Shown piece after piece: positions 25,600 through 36,252 of a stretch of DNA of 64,000 bases. The position numbers and the translations under genes were made by a program. Numbering within the stretch: position 1 is the stretch's first letter; the number at the start of each line of letters is the position of its first letter. The notes below the pieces were generated by a model that did not search any database, had not been told where the DNA came from, and worked only from the letters and a program-made list of their open reading frames with translations. Origin of the DNA: Lycocorax pyrrhopterus obiensis (Eukaryota; Chordata; Aves; Passeriformes; Paradisaeidae); contig JACSVZ010000015.1 of the NCBI GenBank assembly GCA_014706295.1, positions 54,805,535-54,869,534 on the forward strand, in the 5' to 3' direction.

Positions 25600-26030
25600 A
25601 GCAACTACTCAGGCTTGCAAATTAAAAACCTGTCTAAAAACCTGACACTATTCATGCACTCAAATGCTTTTAAGAATATGGGTTTGATCCAAAAGTCCAT
25701 TAAGGCAAATGGAAAGACGAATTGATTTTCCACTGACTTTGTATTAGATGCTAAACTCCCAGCCAGGTCTAAAGACCATCTCATTCCCTCAGCGTTTAAA
25801 CCAAACCTATTCAAAGCCTCAATTTACAAATCCTGGCATTATAATGGGGCATTCAAATGCTGCTAGCAGATTCCCAAAATTAGCTCTTTGGTCTGTAAAA
25901 TATGCATTAAGCATATCTTGGTGCCAATATAAACATCCAGCTGCAGGGATTTCTAAAAAAATCTCATTATAATTGGGCTCAACAAAAATAGGTTACCACT
26001 TGTGACTATTAAAGTGCGAGGGAACCAGAG
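25600..26030. promoter_or_regulatory. Candidate conserved non-coding / enhancer block
   Basis: Unique AT-rich sequence with ordered short words typical of vertebrate non-coding elements, including GACGAATTGATTTTCC (about 25717), CATTATAATGG and CTCATTATAATTGGG. The dyad ATATGC (25900-25905) / GCATAT (25911-25916) has loop ATTAA and resembles a POU or homeodomain dimer site. No recognisable open frame. The judgement is from texture only. Confidence 0.25.
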
Positions 26031-26420
26031 GAATGAATGAGAAGGCAAAGCTGAGTGACCTCACTCAAATTCCTCTCTATCTGCTGCTTTTTGCTTGCAA
26101 AGACTGCCTGGCAAGGTGAGGATGGCTGACAGCTTTCCAGAAGACAAGGCACAATAAGATGGGAATTCATTGGCAGTCAGGGAAAATGTTAAGGTATGCA
26201 ACAGGTGATCAAGAACCTGGCACTCTGAAACCAGAAAAAGATTAAAAGATGCTTTGCAAGGTGACAAATGGTACTGAGAGATATGAAAGTGTATGTATTT
26301 AAAATTAGAGTACTTGAGCAGAGCAGCTGCTAAGTTGTTTGTGGCTTACAAAGCTGCAGAGTCCCAAAGGCTTCCTTCCACACAAGGACGGACACAAAGG
26401 CCACTCAGGCATCAGTGTGG
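26031..26420. other. Short non-coding gap
   Basis: Nothing beyond unremarkable unique sequence is visible between the candidate block and the following CR1 tail. Confidence 0.6.
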
Positions 26421-26502
26421 CAGTCCCTGTCCAGGCCAGCAGGTTGGAACTAGATGGTCTTTAATGTCCCTTCCAGCCCAGGCCATTGTATGATTCTATG
26501 AG
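26421..26502 (+). mobile_element. CR1 LINE 3' UTR fragment, sense
   Basis: Only the last ~80 bases of a CR1 copy remain: CAGGTTGGAACTAGATGGTC, TTTAATGTCCCTTCCAGCCC, then TATGATTCTATGAG, which is the typical terminal octamer of CR1 elements. The preceding CAGTCCCTGTCCAGGCCAGC is a decayed form of the GTGTCCCTGCCCATGGCAGG segment. No coding part survives. The good match at the 3' end fixes the plus orientation. Confidence 0.9.
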
Positions 26503-26738
26503 TCTACCCTAAAACGTTTACCTGTTCCCCAAACCAGCAGTGTGAGTTTGAGCCCTCTGCCCATTTGCAGTGTTGAGGCATGTGCTCTGTGAGGCAAAAA
26601 CCACTTCTATGGGAACAATCCGAAAAGATACGGAAAGCAAGAGACTTAAGAGACAAAGAAGAGCCACTAAATTTTCCTACCTTACAAAAAACATAAAGCA
26701 CACATTAAAATTTACAGTTAATAAACAGCATGAAAACT

Positions 26739-26779
26739 CTCTACCAAAACTGCTTTGGTAGAGCCAAAACAGCTCTACC
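26739..26779. repeat. X-Y-X alternating hairpin pair
   Basis: CTCTACCAAA (26739-26748) pairs perfectly with TTTGGTAGAG (26754-26763), a 10-bp stem with a 5-base loop. The same right arm also pairs downstream: GGTAGAGC (26757-26764) with GCTCTACC (26772-26779), an 8-bp stem with loop CAAAACA. The two stems share bases and exclude each other. The two outer copies are also direct repeats (CTCTACC; CCAAAACTGCT against CCAAAACAGCT). Short template switching during replication could create this pattern. A structured RNA is the alternative. Confidence 0.6.
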
Positions 26780-27842
26780 TCTTCCTGTAGCCTTTTCTAA
26801 ATATGCAAAAATCAAAATTTAATGAAAGTTCGAGGCTGCCAAGTTTCCAAACTTGAGCAAACAATACCAGGTCAAGAGAGCATCCGATCCCAAACACTCC
26901 TGTTCCTTCTCTCCCTGAAAGGTCCTGTGTAACAAAAAACTCCTCTGTATTTAAGAATGCCAGGGATAGCTCTCCTCCATCAGCACATCACTAAGGACTT
27001 TCATGAGATAATTCCTTATCAGCTCTGTGTTTATCATTGGCCACTGCTGTCCCAAGGAGCCCGTGCTGTGAGCTGCAGCAACAAAGTCAGCGCTGGAGCA
27101 CTGACTTTGAATGGAGCCTTTAAAACGCTGTTGATTGCGGCAAGAGATGGAGACAGACTCCCTGATTATGGAGTTCATTCCCTGAGAGTGCACAATGCAC
27201 TGTCTGTGCGGGGAGCTGTGCCTCGCATTCACTGATGTTAGACCCCTCTCAGCAGGAGAAACCAGGGACTCATCTTCAGGTGGTGTTTCCTGATATACCT
27301 GGATCTCACCTCTATTTTTCTGCAGTTTGTTGTGAACCAGGTGCTGAAAAAAATCCCTAAAAAAGTGGTTGACATAAGATAGAGAAGCACAGAAGCCAGC
27401 ATCCCTCTGTGCTGGGATTATGGGCCCCGGTGGGCAGAGCTCTGAAGAAGAAAAATTCTGTAATGACATCTTCACTACTGTTTCATATCAAACATTCCCC
27501 CCAGATGATGGTGGTTTTCAGTTTACTAATGGAAAGCGGGGGAAAAAACCCTGTTCTGAGTGAAACAGGAATCTCAGTCTCTTTTCACTCTCTCACATCC
27601 TCTATATTCCCTTTGGAACAAATTATATGGAAATATTCAAATACTTGTTGTATTGATACTGGGAAGTGAGAAGATACGTCACAGAGGGCCTTTGCCAGGC
27701 AGAAATCCCAAAAGACAGATGACTAGCAAATGCTTACATCCTGCTGACATACCCCTCTGATAATTTTTACAGCGTGTTGCTGAATGCCTGATGAGGACAC
27801 AATGCCTGCTATTATGCTCAGCTCTCCCTGTTAACACATCTA

Positions 27843-27863
27843 CACCCAGTGCTGCACTGGGTG
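27843..27863. repeat. Perfect 21-bp palindrome
   Basis: CACCCAGTGC (27843-27852) and GCACTGGGTG (27854-27863) are exact reverse complements around one central T. Seven of ten pairs are G-C, so the extrusion would be stable. No adjacent repeat, target-site duplication or transcript signal is visible. Confidence 0.65.
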
Positions 27864-29232
27864 ACTGAAAATTGCCAAGGACAGTAGGACTTGAATGGAC
27901 TAATGCTACTAATTTCCACAGCATCCAGCAGCTTAACTACATACTACCCCCACAGTATTTTCCATTTCGTTTAACAGACCCTTCCTCACACATCAAAGGG
28001 GCAACTTTCAGGGCTTTGCATGAGCGATTTGGACACCCAGCAATCCATTTTAGAAAGCGCCTGGCATACCCTGTTGAAATTTGTTTTATCAGACTATAGT
28101 TTTCTCTTCCCCACATACATTACAGCTGTTCTGAATGATCTCAGTCATGGGTATATCTACAACACATTCTCTGCTGGCAGGCAGAATAAATTGACCAGCT
28201 CTGTGATTGACTATTACCATCACCCAAATGTGAAGTTGCTGCACAGATCACGGTGCTGTGCTTTACTTGCTGTATATATTTTCCCTTCCAGGGCTGAAAA
28301 CATGAAGGCTTGCAAATATGCAGCTCTGTCTTTCACTGTCTGACTGCTGTGTTGGGCTGAGGATTTTTAGTTGGCTCTTTGTTTTTAACAAAACCCCAGA
28401 CATTACTGACGAAAACTGAAATACCTTTGCCAAAATTTATTTTCAGTCAGAAAGCCATTTTTCTCTGAATGTAGAGGTGGCCTGAGTGATAACAGTATAA
28501 TAAAGAACCAAGTAGGGATCTAAATGCCAGACCTGCTTCAGTGCATAAATCACCATTAAACTGTGCTGGTTCTGGGGAAATTGGTTTTAACAGCACATTT
28601 CAGCACAGACATAATAAAAAAGAATATTCTTCCACCCCTGTTAGGCTGTGCAGGTTGAAGAGGGATTTGGGGTTTCATCCAGGAGACTTTGCTTTCTCCT
28701 TTAGGCTGTGGGATGGATGAACAAGCAGCCACTCGTTTCAGTGCTATCATCTACGGCATGGGGTGGTCTTGCAATTATCATAAAACCCCTAACTTAGACT
28801 CCGGTGGGTCCCAGCGTACTTTAGGTACAAACAATAGATACAATAGAAGGAGAATCACTTAATGAATCCAAATCTAGGCTTAGGACTGAGGTCTGAACTT
28901 CCCAGCTGCTTTGTATGCAGGTATTCACCCTGCAGTCACACAAGCCAGACACAGGAGATACGGTTACACGGCACAGACTCCAACTTAGGCCCATTTGCAG
29001 ACACCCTTGTCTTTGCCTCCTGAGTTATCCCACAGAGGATGAGACCATGAGAGTTGTCTTTATCCCTTGCAGAGTTCTAATCAGATGTCAAAGTAGGAAG
29101 GAAAATAATTAAAATATTTTTAGTCAGAGTCATGCAAAATTCATTTTTGTTCACTCAGGATATTCCTGACTATGACACACTAGAACAGTTTTGGTTTTTT
29201 TAAGAGTATTTCAACAATGTAAGGATTTGAAA

Positions 29233-29257
29233 AAACTGGATTTTTAAAATCCAATTT
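29233..29257. repeat. AT-rich imperfect palindrome
   Basis: TGGATTTT (29237-29244) and AAAATCCA (29246-29253) flank a central T. After one mismatch the dyad extends by AAA/TTT on the outside (29233-29235, 29255-29257). It lies in AT-rich sequence, where such symmetry is common. Confidence 0.45.
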
Positions 29258-31959
29258 GTCATTTTTCATGGAGGCTTAATGACATGAACAGTTCTCATAA
29301 GCCCATTGCAGTGCAGTCTCCTAAGATGCTGGAATACATCATCAATAACAAGTTCATCTAGGTCTGGCAAGGAAAAAACACATCAAAACAATACATCTGT
29401 ATGTAAGTTTCCCAACATTATTTTCTGAAAAACCAACAGTCCAGGAAGTTAGGCAGTACAAACTAGAGAAACAGTTTTTGAATACTTTGAGAGCTTTCAG
29501 AGAAAATAAAATTTCACCTCCAGACCTTCAGCTTGCGTCCATCATTCTCCCAAGTAACTGAGATATTCTCCGGGTGAGGCTCCAGCACTTTCACTGTCAG
29601 CAGCAGACAATCCATGTGTAGGACTGCCCAGTCTGGTTACTTCAAATACATGCACTGTCTTGCATTAGGATCTAAAGTCCACCTCTGAAGTTAACAAGAA
29701 TTATTTCGATTGACATTAATGGGGTTTTAAGTCAAGCCCTGCTTCTTATCATCAGCTGCGTATTAACTGTTTAATCCTTTAAGTGTCTGATTCTGCAAAA
29801 TGCCAGCAATCTCTAGAGAGGTGTGGGGCAGCTCGTAGCTTGTCTTTTTATTCTTCAACAACTGAATCACATACAAAAGTATGTCTTAAAAGAAATAATA
29901 GATTAATAACAGAACTCGTGTGCCTTATCAGCCTCCCAAGCTTTTATGTTCCAAGAAACATTCAACTAAACCCAGTGGGCCTAATATTGAAGGCTTTAAA
30001 CAAGCCCATCTCCCTCTCAAATCCACGGCTAAGTAGCACCCAGCCCACAGTGAACAGATCATGAATTAAAGATTATTCTTCAGGAAAGCAACGGATGAGT
30101 CAACTTTTCTAGTAATTTAGGGTGTTCCTTCAGAAAAGGCTGCTGTCATGTATGGAAATGACACTGAATGAGAAAATGGCTTTCAGAGAACTCTCAAGAA
30201 ATTGCTATTGAAAATCCTCAGCAAATTGCACCAAAGTCAACATCTACCTGCAGCTAAGAAAAGGCTCATCTCTGTGAAGAAATCCAGCAAGACTGTTTTT
30301 CCAGATTTCACTGAGCAGAGCTACAACACGGCTCTGCTGAAAGATGGAAAAGCCAAGGCCAGCCCTGGTGGGTACTGAGCTCAGTCTTGGTACTGTGGTA
30401 CTGTGGCCAGATTTACTGGGGACATGGCAAGGTACAGATAAAGACAGGCTAGCTCCCACTCACCCACACTTCAGTGTGTCCTTCAGATCAGCTGGACAGG
30501 TCTGTCACGGCCGTCACAGCTTCAGCCATCATTAGTACAGAAAATATGAAGACAACTATTGAATCTACCAAAATTGTTACTGTTTGCCATACAGACACAT
30601 CAAAGAGCCATCAGCTGGTCTCTCTCAGCTTTTAAGGGATCATCTTTACAAAATTCAGAATGCCAAATAATGCTGCCAATTAAGAGCTGCAGTCAGGCAG
30701 TCCCCTCTAGAGGGTTAGCAGAAAGAGACTCTCCTCAGGTACCTAATGCATTGAGAAGAGCAGGCATTGGTCCAAGTTTTTTACCAGTCTCCTTACCAGA
30801 AGCTACATGTTCTATAATGGCTCTTTACTTTTTAATTTATTTCCTTTTTTGCCTCAAAAGGGTGAGATGAGCGTGGCCCTGGGGACAGACACCACCTACA
30901 CCTCTGCACAGCACTGTCCAGCAAAGCCACAGGCACCAAGCTCTGCTCCTGCCTGAACACAGGAACAAGAAGTGCTACATTCTTCTCCACTGCCAGATGT
31001 GGCATTTGTTGCCAGCAACTCTGTTTCCAGACATAGAAAACCACTAACAGATTTGTTAATAAGTTAGTAGGGATATTCACACTGTAATTTAATAGAAAGA
31101 TAACTGCTGCATTTTCTCACTGCACGGAGTACACCTTGCCTCTCCGCACCGTGTATCTACTAAGCTACCTTCAAATAAATTTCATTTATTATGCCTTCAT
31201 ACAAATCCCATTACTTGCTCAACAAACAGTTTTGTTTTCCTGTCTGGGCAACCCTCCAAACACAGGCTGCTGTGTATGCTTTTGTAATTACTGATACACT
31301 GTATAAGGAACTATGGCATGTTTCTGACAGACTAATTAAAGGCGAAGAACAGCCTTCCCGAGACCTTGATTCAATTGTTAGTCTCTCCTTGGCTTCCCCT
31401 GTGATCTCCACCAAGCTCTCCACGCTTCATTTCCCCACCTGTAAAACTCTCATCTGCCTCACCTACTTACGAGATGAGATCTTCATACAACGGGCCACGT
31501 TCCCAACTAACGCCTGTAATATCTGCGTGCTTTAACAAAGACATGGGGCAAGCCCAAGCCTTCTGCATTTTGGTCCCACTTAAGTCCCCAAATGGAATCC
31601 CAATGGCTGTCGGGTCCTACGGAGGCTGCTGCCATTCCCCTGCCCAGGAGGGGGCCAGCAGCCAGGGAATGACTGCAAACCTCAGCTTTGGAGGCTCCTA
31701 AACAAGTGTTTAAATGCATGACTGGGAACCTAAAAACCACCTCTTCTTCGAGTCCGTGTTTTAGACTAAATCATAAATTTTCTACAGCTCAGCTGTCATC
31801 TGGTTTTCTTGCACAGTAAGACTGAGAGGCAGTAACTGTTATCCTCACTGGGAGAGCCGGGAGGGAAAAGAGGAGGGATTTTAAAACTTCATTACAGAAA
31901 TACCTCTGGGTTTTGCAGTATCTTTGTGCAAATTAAAAGGAAACAGCTGTCATTCGAAA

Positions 31960-32470
31960 CCAAATGTCATGTGGACTTGCATTAAATATTTCTTGCAAAT
32001 ATAAAGTTTGGAGGAACAGTTAAAGTTGAAATATCAAAGCTGCCTCCAACACCACTTGTCTCAGTTGACTAGAGTTCTATCACTGATCCATTAGAGCAAC
32101 ACAGCTTTTCTTGACTAAGCACAATTTTTACCCAATTTGCACCTTTTAAACCCTATTGTACATGCATAATATTAACAATAATAATAATTATTATAATTGG
32201 GTGGACAGATAATACTATTCAATTTCAGAACTAGAAGAAAGAACTTATCTTCTCAGAAGCAGCAGGAGACAGGCAAATATTAACATAAAAGCAGAGGTCA
32301 AATTCTATATCAACTGTCATGTGGAGAAGCATTCAGTACTATTATGTCTATTTAATCGGCTAAGTATATGACCTTTTGTTCTTAATACTTTTATCATCCA
32401 TTTGAATAAGATGGCAATGTTTGCCTAATATAATTTCCTTTATTTTACAGGGATCGATTGTGTTAAAGAA
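31960..32470. promoter_or_regulatory. Candidate conserved non-coding / enhancer block
   Basis: AT-rich unique sequence with many ordered short words: CATTAAATATTTCTTGCAAA, TTTGCACC, GCATAATATTAAC, TATTTAATCGGC and GGATCGATTG. It includes a short AAT-type repeat with dyad symmetry at 32171-32197. A pyrimidine-AG that could be read as a 3' splice site (TTTATTTTACAG at about 32440-32451) is followed by an in-frame stop within eight codons, so no exon is called. Confidence 0.22.
32171..32197. repeat. (AAT)n / (ATT)n short repeat
   Basis: AATAATAATAATTATTATAA, a short trinucleotide run with mirror and dyad symmetry. It may be length-variable. Confidence 0.75.
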
Positions 32471-32664
32471 GGGTTAATGCATACAGGCTAGGCTGGGAGG
32501 TCTAATTTTCTCTATTCTCTCTTCAGGTGCAGAGGAGATGAAGATTGCTGTTGATAGAGAGTAGAAATTGAAATAAGATGAGGCAAAAAAGAACAGTGAC
32601 ATTACACAGGCTAAATGCTGTCTAGAGATGTGTATGTTAATTTAAGCTTTATTAAGAGGTAGAC

Positions 32665-32698
32665 TAAGTGAAACCCCACGAAGTGGGGTCCTGACTTA
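32665..32698. repeat. Two-tier hairpin with GAA loop
   Basis: Inner stem ACCCCAC (32673-32679) / GTGGGGT (32683-32689) closes a GAA triloop. An outer stem TAAGT (32665-32669) / ACTTA (32694-32698) pairs across an internal loop of 3 and 4 bases. The fold resembles a small structured RNA helix, but no promoter or RNA family is recognised. Confidence 0.45.
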
Positions 32699-35098
32699 AA
32701 AGGATGATTTTTTCTGAAATAGATTAAGACACCAAAAAAACAACCCCCCACTTATTTTCCCAACACAATACTGGTATTTTTATCAATTTTATAACAATTT
32801 GGCAAATGTAACCATGTAGTTTGCTAGCTGGACAGCACAAAGACCAAACAAATTAGAGACTATGTGGAGAGCACATTTGGAAGAGCTTTTGCAGCTCCTA
32901 ATAAGCCAAAGGGGAAGTACATTCAGTAATGGTGTTTCCAAACAGGATATCCATAATCCTGACAAATGGGGAATCGGGAGTCCCCTGGAGCAACCCACAG
33001 ATGGTGGCTGTGGCAGGTAAAGCACTCCAGCCATAATGAGCTGCTACACTGAGCCTTGCCTAAGAAGATGGGTATTTTCTTCTTCAAGCTGTCTGTTTTT
33101 CCCCCTACACTTCAAGCCTGAATAATACCAACTTACTCTGCCCATCTTCAACCAGGTGCAGCCTCACTGTCTTCAGCTACAGCCTGAGTGAGGAGCCTTC
33201 AGCTCCAATGTCCCTTCCATATAACCTGCCTGCTCCAAAGCTATGCCTGGGCTAATAACTGAAAACATTACCATCCTTCAGATAAATTCAGTCTCAAAAC
33301 ATATTTCTGGATCCCTTCTTAGCAGGCTTTTTTCTCTCACCAACCTAAACAAAGCAAGAAAATAAGGCAGGTTGTAAATGATGCCAAAGGGGAGCACGGA
33401 AGGAGTGTCTGTGCCACCCCAGCCTGGCGGACAGGTCTCCCTTCTTTGCTGTTGGAACTGCTGGAGGCATTAACAAGGTGAACAGGAGACAAATACAGTA
33501 GCAAGAAATGTACTTTGTAGTCAAAGGTTTCCACCTTCTTAAACTTCCAGGCTGCCATGTACTGAACACAGATAATACAATATCAAACCTCACAGGTGTC
33601 ACCAACACGCTCTATATTTAATGTTGTGTTTCTGGAAAAACTGGTGCCTTTAATACTTACCTCTGGACAAATCCACATTAGTTTCTAGAGGAGCAGAAAA
33701 CACAAGAAGTCCAATTCTGCTTTCCCAGAAATGCTTGCACTGACTTTAAGAAGCCTATAGAGCCCATGCAAAGGAGGACTAGCTCTGTTTCCATTAGAAC
33801 ATAAACTCAGTGTTTTAAAGAGAAACAATGTGTATGTACAATAGGAAGAATTATCCCTCCAGGCACTGTCTGCTTTTGCTGTAAAAATCTACGACCTTTG
33901 GAGCTTCTATTAACAGGGATGTTATTCCACCTGCATGTTTTTCTTAGTAACAGATTTATGTAAAGCTGGTGATTTGAAAGGAGGACTCCAGTGAACGAAT
34001 ACAATTTACATTAAGGTTTGTCATTAAATGTTATTGCTGTTTCCTTCAGAACACTGTAGAGGCTACAAAGACATTTTGCTTCAGCTGTTACACTGACAAA
34101 TGAATTTTCCTTTTACACAAAGAACTGCTTAGGAGACAGCAAAGCATGATGTTCAGCTTCTGCACTTGTGCCTTCTGCACTGAAACTGCTCCAGGCGTTG
34201 ATTCCTGCTGGTAAACACTGCAGTCTTGAGGCAGAGGGTACCAGCTGAGCCCCTTGGCAAATTTAGAGAGCACATTTCACTACAAAAGAGACTTTGACCT
34301 CAACAGCCCCATTCTTCCACCTCTTTGTGTACAAAACCCAGTTGACCCAGTAGCATCAAGTAGCTCTGCTGCACTGACAGAGGAAAGAGGGAGCAAGAGG
34401 CAGAGGAGAGATGAAAGATTCGGTGACACTGTAATTTCCAGGGTGGAAACAGCAGACTTACCTGTAGCTACCACTGCAACTTTTTTATATTTTGAAAGCC
34501 GAGTAGGAAGAAAGTGAAGAAGCTGAAACACAATAGCTGTACGGAAGCGTGCTGATAAGAAAATGACTGGCATTTCTGCGGAAGATTACTGACATTTTCA
34601 CCATGCCTATTTTGTCAATCTTGAAAAGGCCTAGCGTGTATCAGGCGTTTAATGAATCATGCAACACATCACCTTGTGAACTGAAAGCAATCAAGATCAG
34701 GCAAATGGGGATAGATTTCAATGAACATGTCATCAGAAACACCTCACTTGATGAAAGCATGCGTAGGTTCGTGTCAGAGCAGCATTGAAACTATCCCACT
34801 AAAGGGCACCGTGCAAAGGCTGATGAAGAAAATCAAATGTGAGGGAGAAGTGAAAGTCCTCTAAAGATGAAGTTGAAAACTAAACCTTTATACAGCCAAA
34901 ACTGTAGCTCCTCTCTAAGCAATGATCCTCATTTGCAAACTACACTTTTCAGTGTTCAATACTGTGACCACTTCAAATCCTGCCCACTCCGAGTCTGCTC
35001 AGTGCTGCAGGAACTTACCCACTTTGTTGGAAAGATTTCTAATGGTTAGAGTTTTCTCCTTCTTAGCTGCAAATCTTATCCTAAAACTTAGGCATTGC

Positions 35099-35123
35099 CT
35101 AATAAGCCTAGAAAGCTTATTAG
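35099..35123. repeat. 9-bp perfect inverted repeat
   Basis: CTAATAAGC (35099-35107) and GCTTATTAG (35115-35123) with loop CTAGAAA. The arms carry TAAT/ATTA cores, so a homeodomain dimer site is possible. Chance is also plausible in this AT-rich stretch. Confidence 0.5.
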
Positions 35124-35710
35124 ATAAGACATAACTTCATTAGGAAGGTTGCTAGCATACTGATCAAATCAGGAGACCGGAGGCAAATTCAGATGAAGGT
35201 TTCTATGAATTTAAGGATACTCAGTTGGCCTAATTTGTTCATTCTCTCTTAAGTAAGACTTCATTTATTTCAGTCTCTTAGATCAAAACCTTTCTTCTCT
35301 ATGTGTTACAAACACCCTTTGCTTTATTTATAACGCTACATTAATAGCAAACACCCAGAGCTGTTGAAACACATCTGCAGAAATATGCAAATCATTGCCC
35401 AGTGCAAAATGTGATGTTTTCAACCAAACCAGATATTTTATTTCCCCAGCACAGAGCCAGAACAATTCTGGCCACGTGCAAAGAAAATCAAAACAGTCAG
35501 AAAAATGAAGTGCCATTTCACCCCAAAGGGCAGTGAGCAACATGTGGGACAATCCATGGTACTGTCTCACACTCACTCACTGCTCAGCTATCAGGCAATA
35601 TGCTTGTAGCCTGTTAAGTCTCTGTGGTATAATTTTGTACAAATAATCAACATCTATTCAAGTGGAAATTAGGTCTAAAATGCCTTCATTCCCAAAACTA
35701 GTGTCTTAGT

Positions 35711-35924
35711 GCTGGAGAGGGACTTTTGACAAGGGTGTGGAGTAACTGGGCAAGGGGAGAACGGTTTAAACTGAAAGAGGGTAGATTTAGATTAGATGTA
35801 AGTAATTTTTTTTACAATGAGGGTGGTGAAACACTGGAACAGGTTACCCAGAGAGGCTGTAGATGCCTCATCTCTGGAAGTGTTCAAGGCCAGGTTGTAC
35901 TGGGCTCTGAGCAACCTGACCTAG
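35711..35924 (+). pseudogene. CR1 ORF2 C-terminal fragment, frameshifted
   Basis: The plus strand still encodes the recognisable end of the CR1 ORF2 reverse transcriptase protein, the part after the polymerase domain. One frame reads FKLKEGRFRLDVSNFF (to about 35812). The match then moves to another frame at a T run (35807-35813) and reads TMRVVKHWNRLPREAVDA, then SSLEVFKARL and ALSNLT, ending at TAG (35922-35924). That matches the usual position of the ORF2 stop in avian CR1. The fragment lacks the endonuclease and catalytic RT motifs and is dead. An 82-codon frame at 35726-35974 is a by-product of it. Confidence 0.85.
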
Positions 35925-36007
35925 TTGAAGATGTCCCTGCCCATGGCATGGGGGCTGGACTAGATGACCTTTAAAAGTCCCTTCCAACCCAAACTATGGT
36001 ATGATTT
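35711..36007 (+). mobile_element. CR1 LINE 3' end, ~300 bp, sense
   Basis: This is the longest CR1 copy in the window. It starts within the last part of ORF2 (GCTGGAGAGGGACTTTTGAC), continues through GAGGGTAGATTTAGATTAGA and GAACAGGTTACCCAGAGAGG, and ends in CCCTTCCAACCCAAACTATG and a decayed terminal octamer. 5' truncation is normal for CR1. A second CR1 tail lies about 150 bases downstream in the same orientation. The second is closer to the familiar avian CR1 tail, so the two are probably separate insertions of different age. Confidence 0.96.
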
Positions 36008-36154
36008 TAAGTCACAGACCTGACTCTGTGTCCTTCAGGTCGAGAAAGATTAGCTACAGTCACCAAGCTAACAAGTATGGGAAACCCACCAGTAACTCTC
36101 CTTCTGCCAGTATTGTGAGTCTAACCCTGAAAAACAAGTGCTGTTGTTAGATGC

Positions 36155-36252
36155 ACCTGGTCTAGTGGAAGGTGTCCCTGCCTATGGCAGGGGGTTGGAA
36201 CCAGATGATCTTTAAGGTCCCTTCCAACCCAAACCAATCTTTGATTCTATGA
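36155..36252 (+). mobile_element. CR1 LINE 3' UTR fragment, sense
   Basis: The sequence runs ACCTGGTCTAGTGGAAGGTG, GGCAGGGGGTTGGAACCAGA, TTTAAGGTCCCTTCCAACCC and TTGATTCTATGAAG. The TAG in GGTCTAG is the normal ORF2 stop position, so this copy begins at the last codons of ORF2 and is otherwise 3' UTR. It keeps the ends better than the copy just upstream, which suggests a younger insertion. Confidence 0.94.

Larger units (their letters stand above)
26780..31959. other. Non-coding stretch; holds the longest open frame of the window
   Basis: No gene is recognised. The minus-strand frame at 26951-27475 is 174 codons, the longest seen. It has no recognisable domain, signal peptide or low-complexity pattern, and one such frame is within chance expectation for 64 kb. 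Palindromes at 27.84 and 29.24 kb are listed separately. A small direct repeat GGTACTGTGGTACTGTGG lies near 30.39 kb. Confidence 0.55.
32471..35710. other. Non-coding stretch, no gene recognised
   Basis: No exon, RNA gene or repeat family is recognised. Two hairpins near 32.68 and 35.11 kb are listed separately. Open frames at 34254-34517 (+) and 34603-34788 (+) are short and show no family resemblance. Confidence 0.55.

Noticed and set aside
32440..32480. 3' splice-site-like TTTATTTTACAG as the start of a coding exon
   Set aside because: Frames after it hit stops within a few codons and no donor or coding signal follows.
35726..35974. 82-codon plus-strand frame as a host gene
   Set aside because: It lies within a CR1 copy; only its GRFRLD-containing part reflects the CR1 ORF2 end, before the frameshift.
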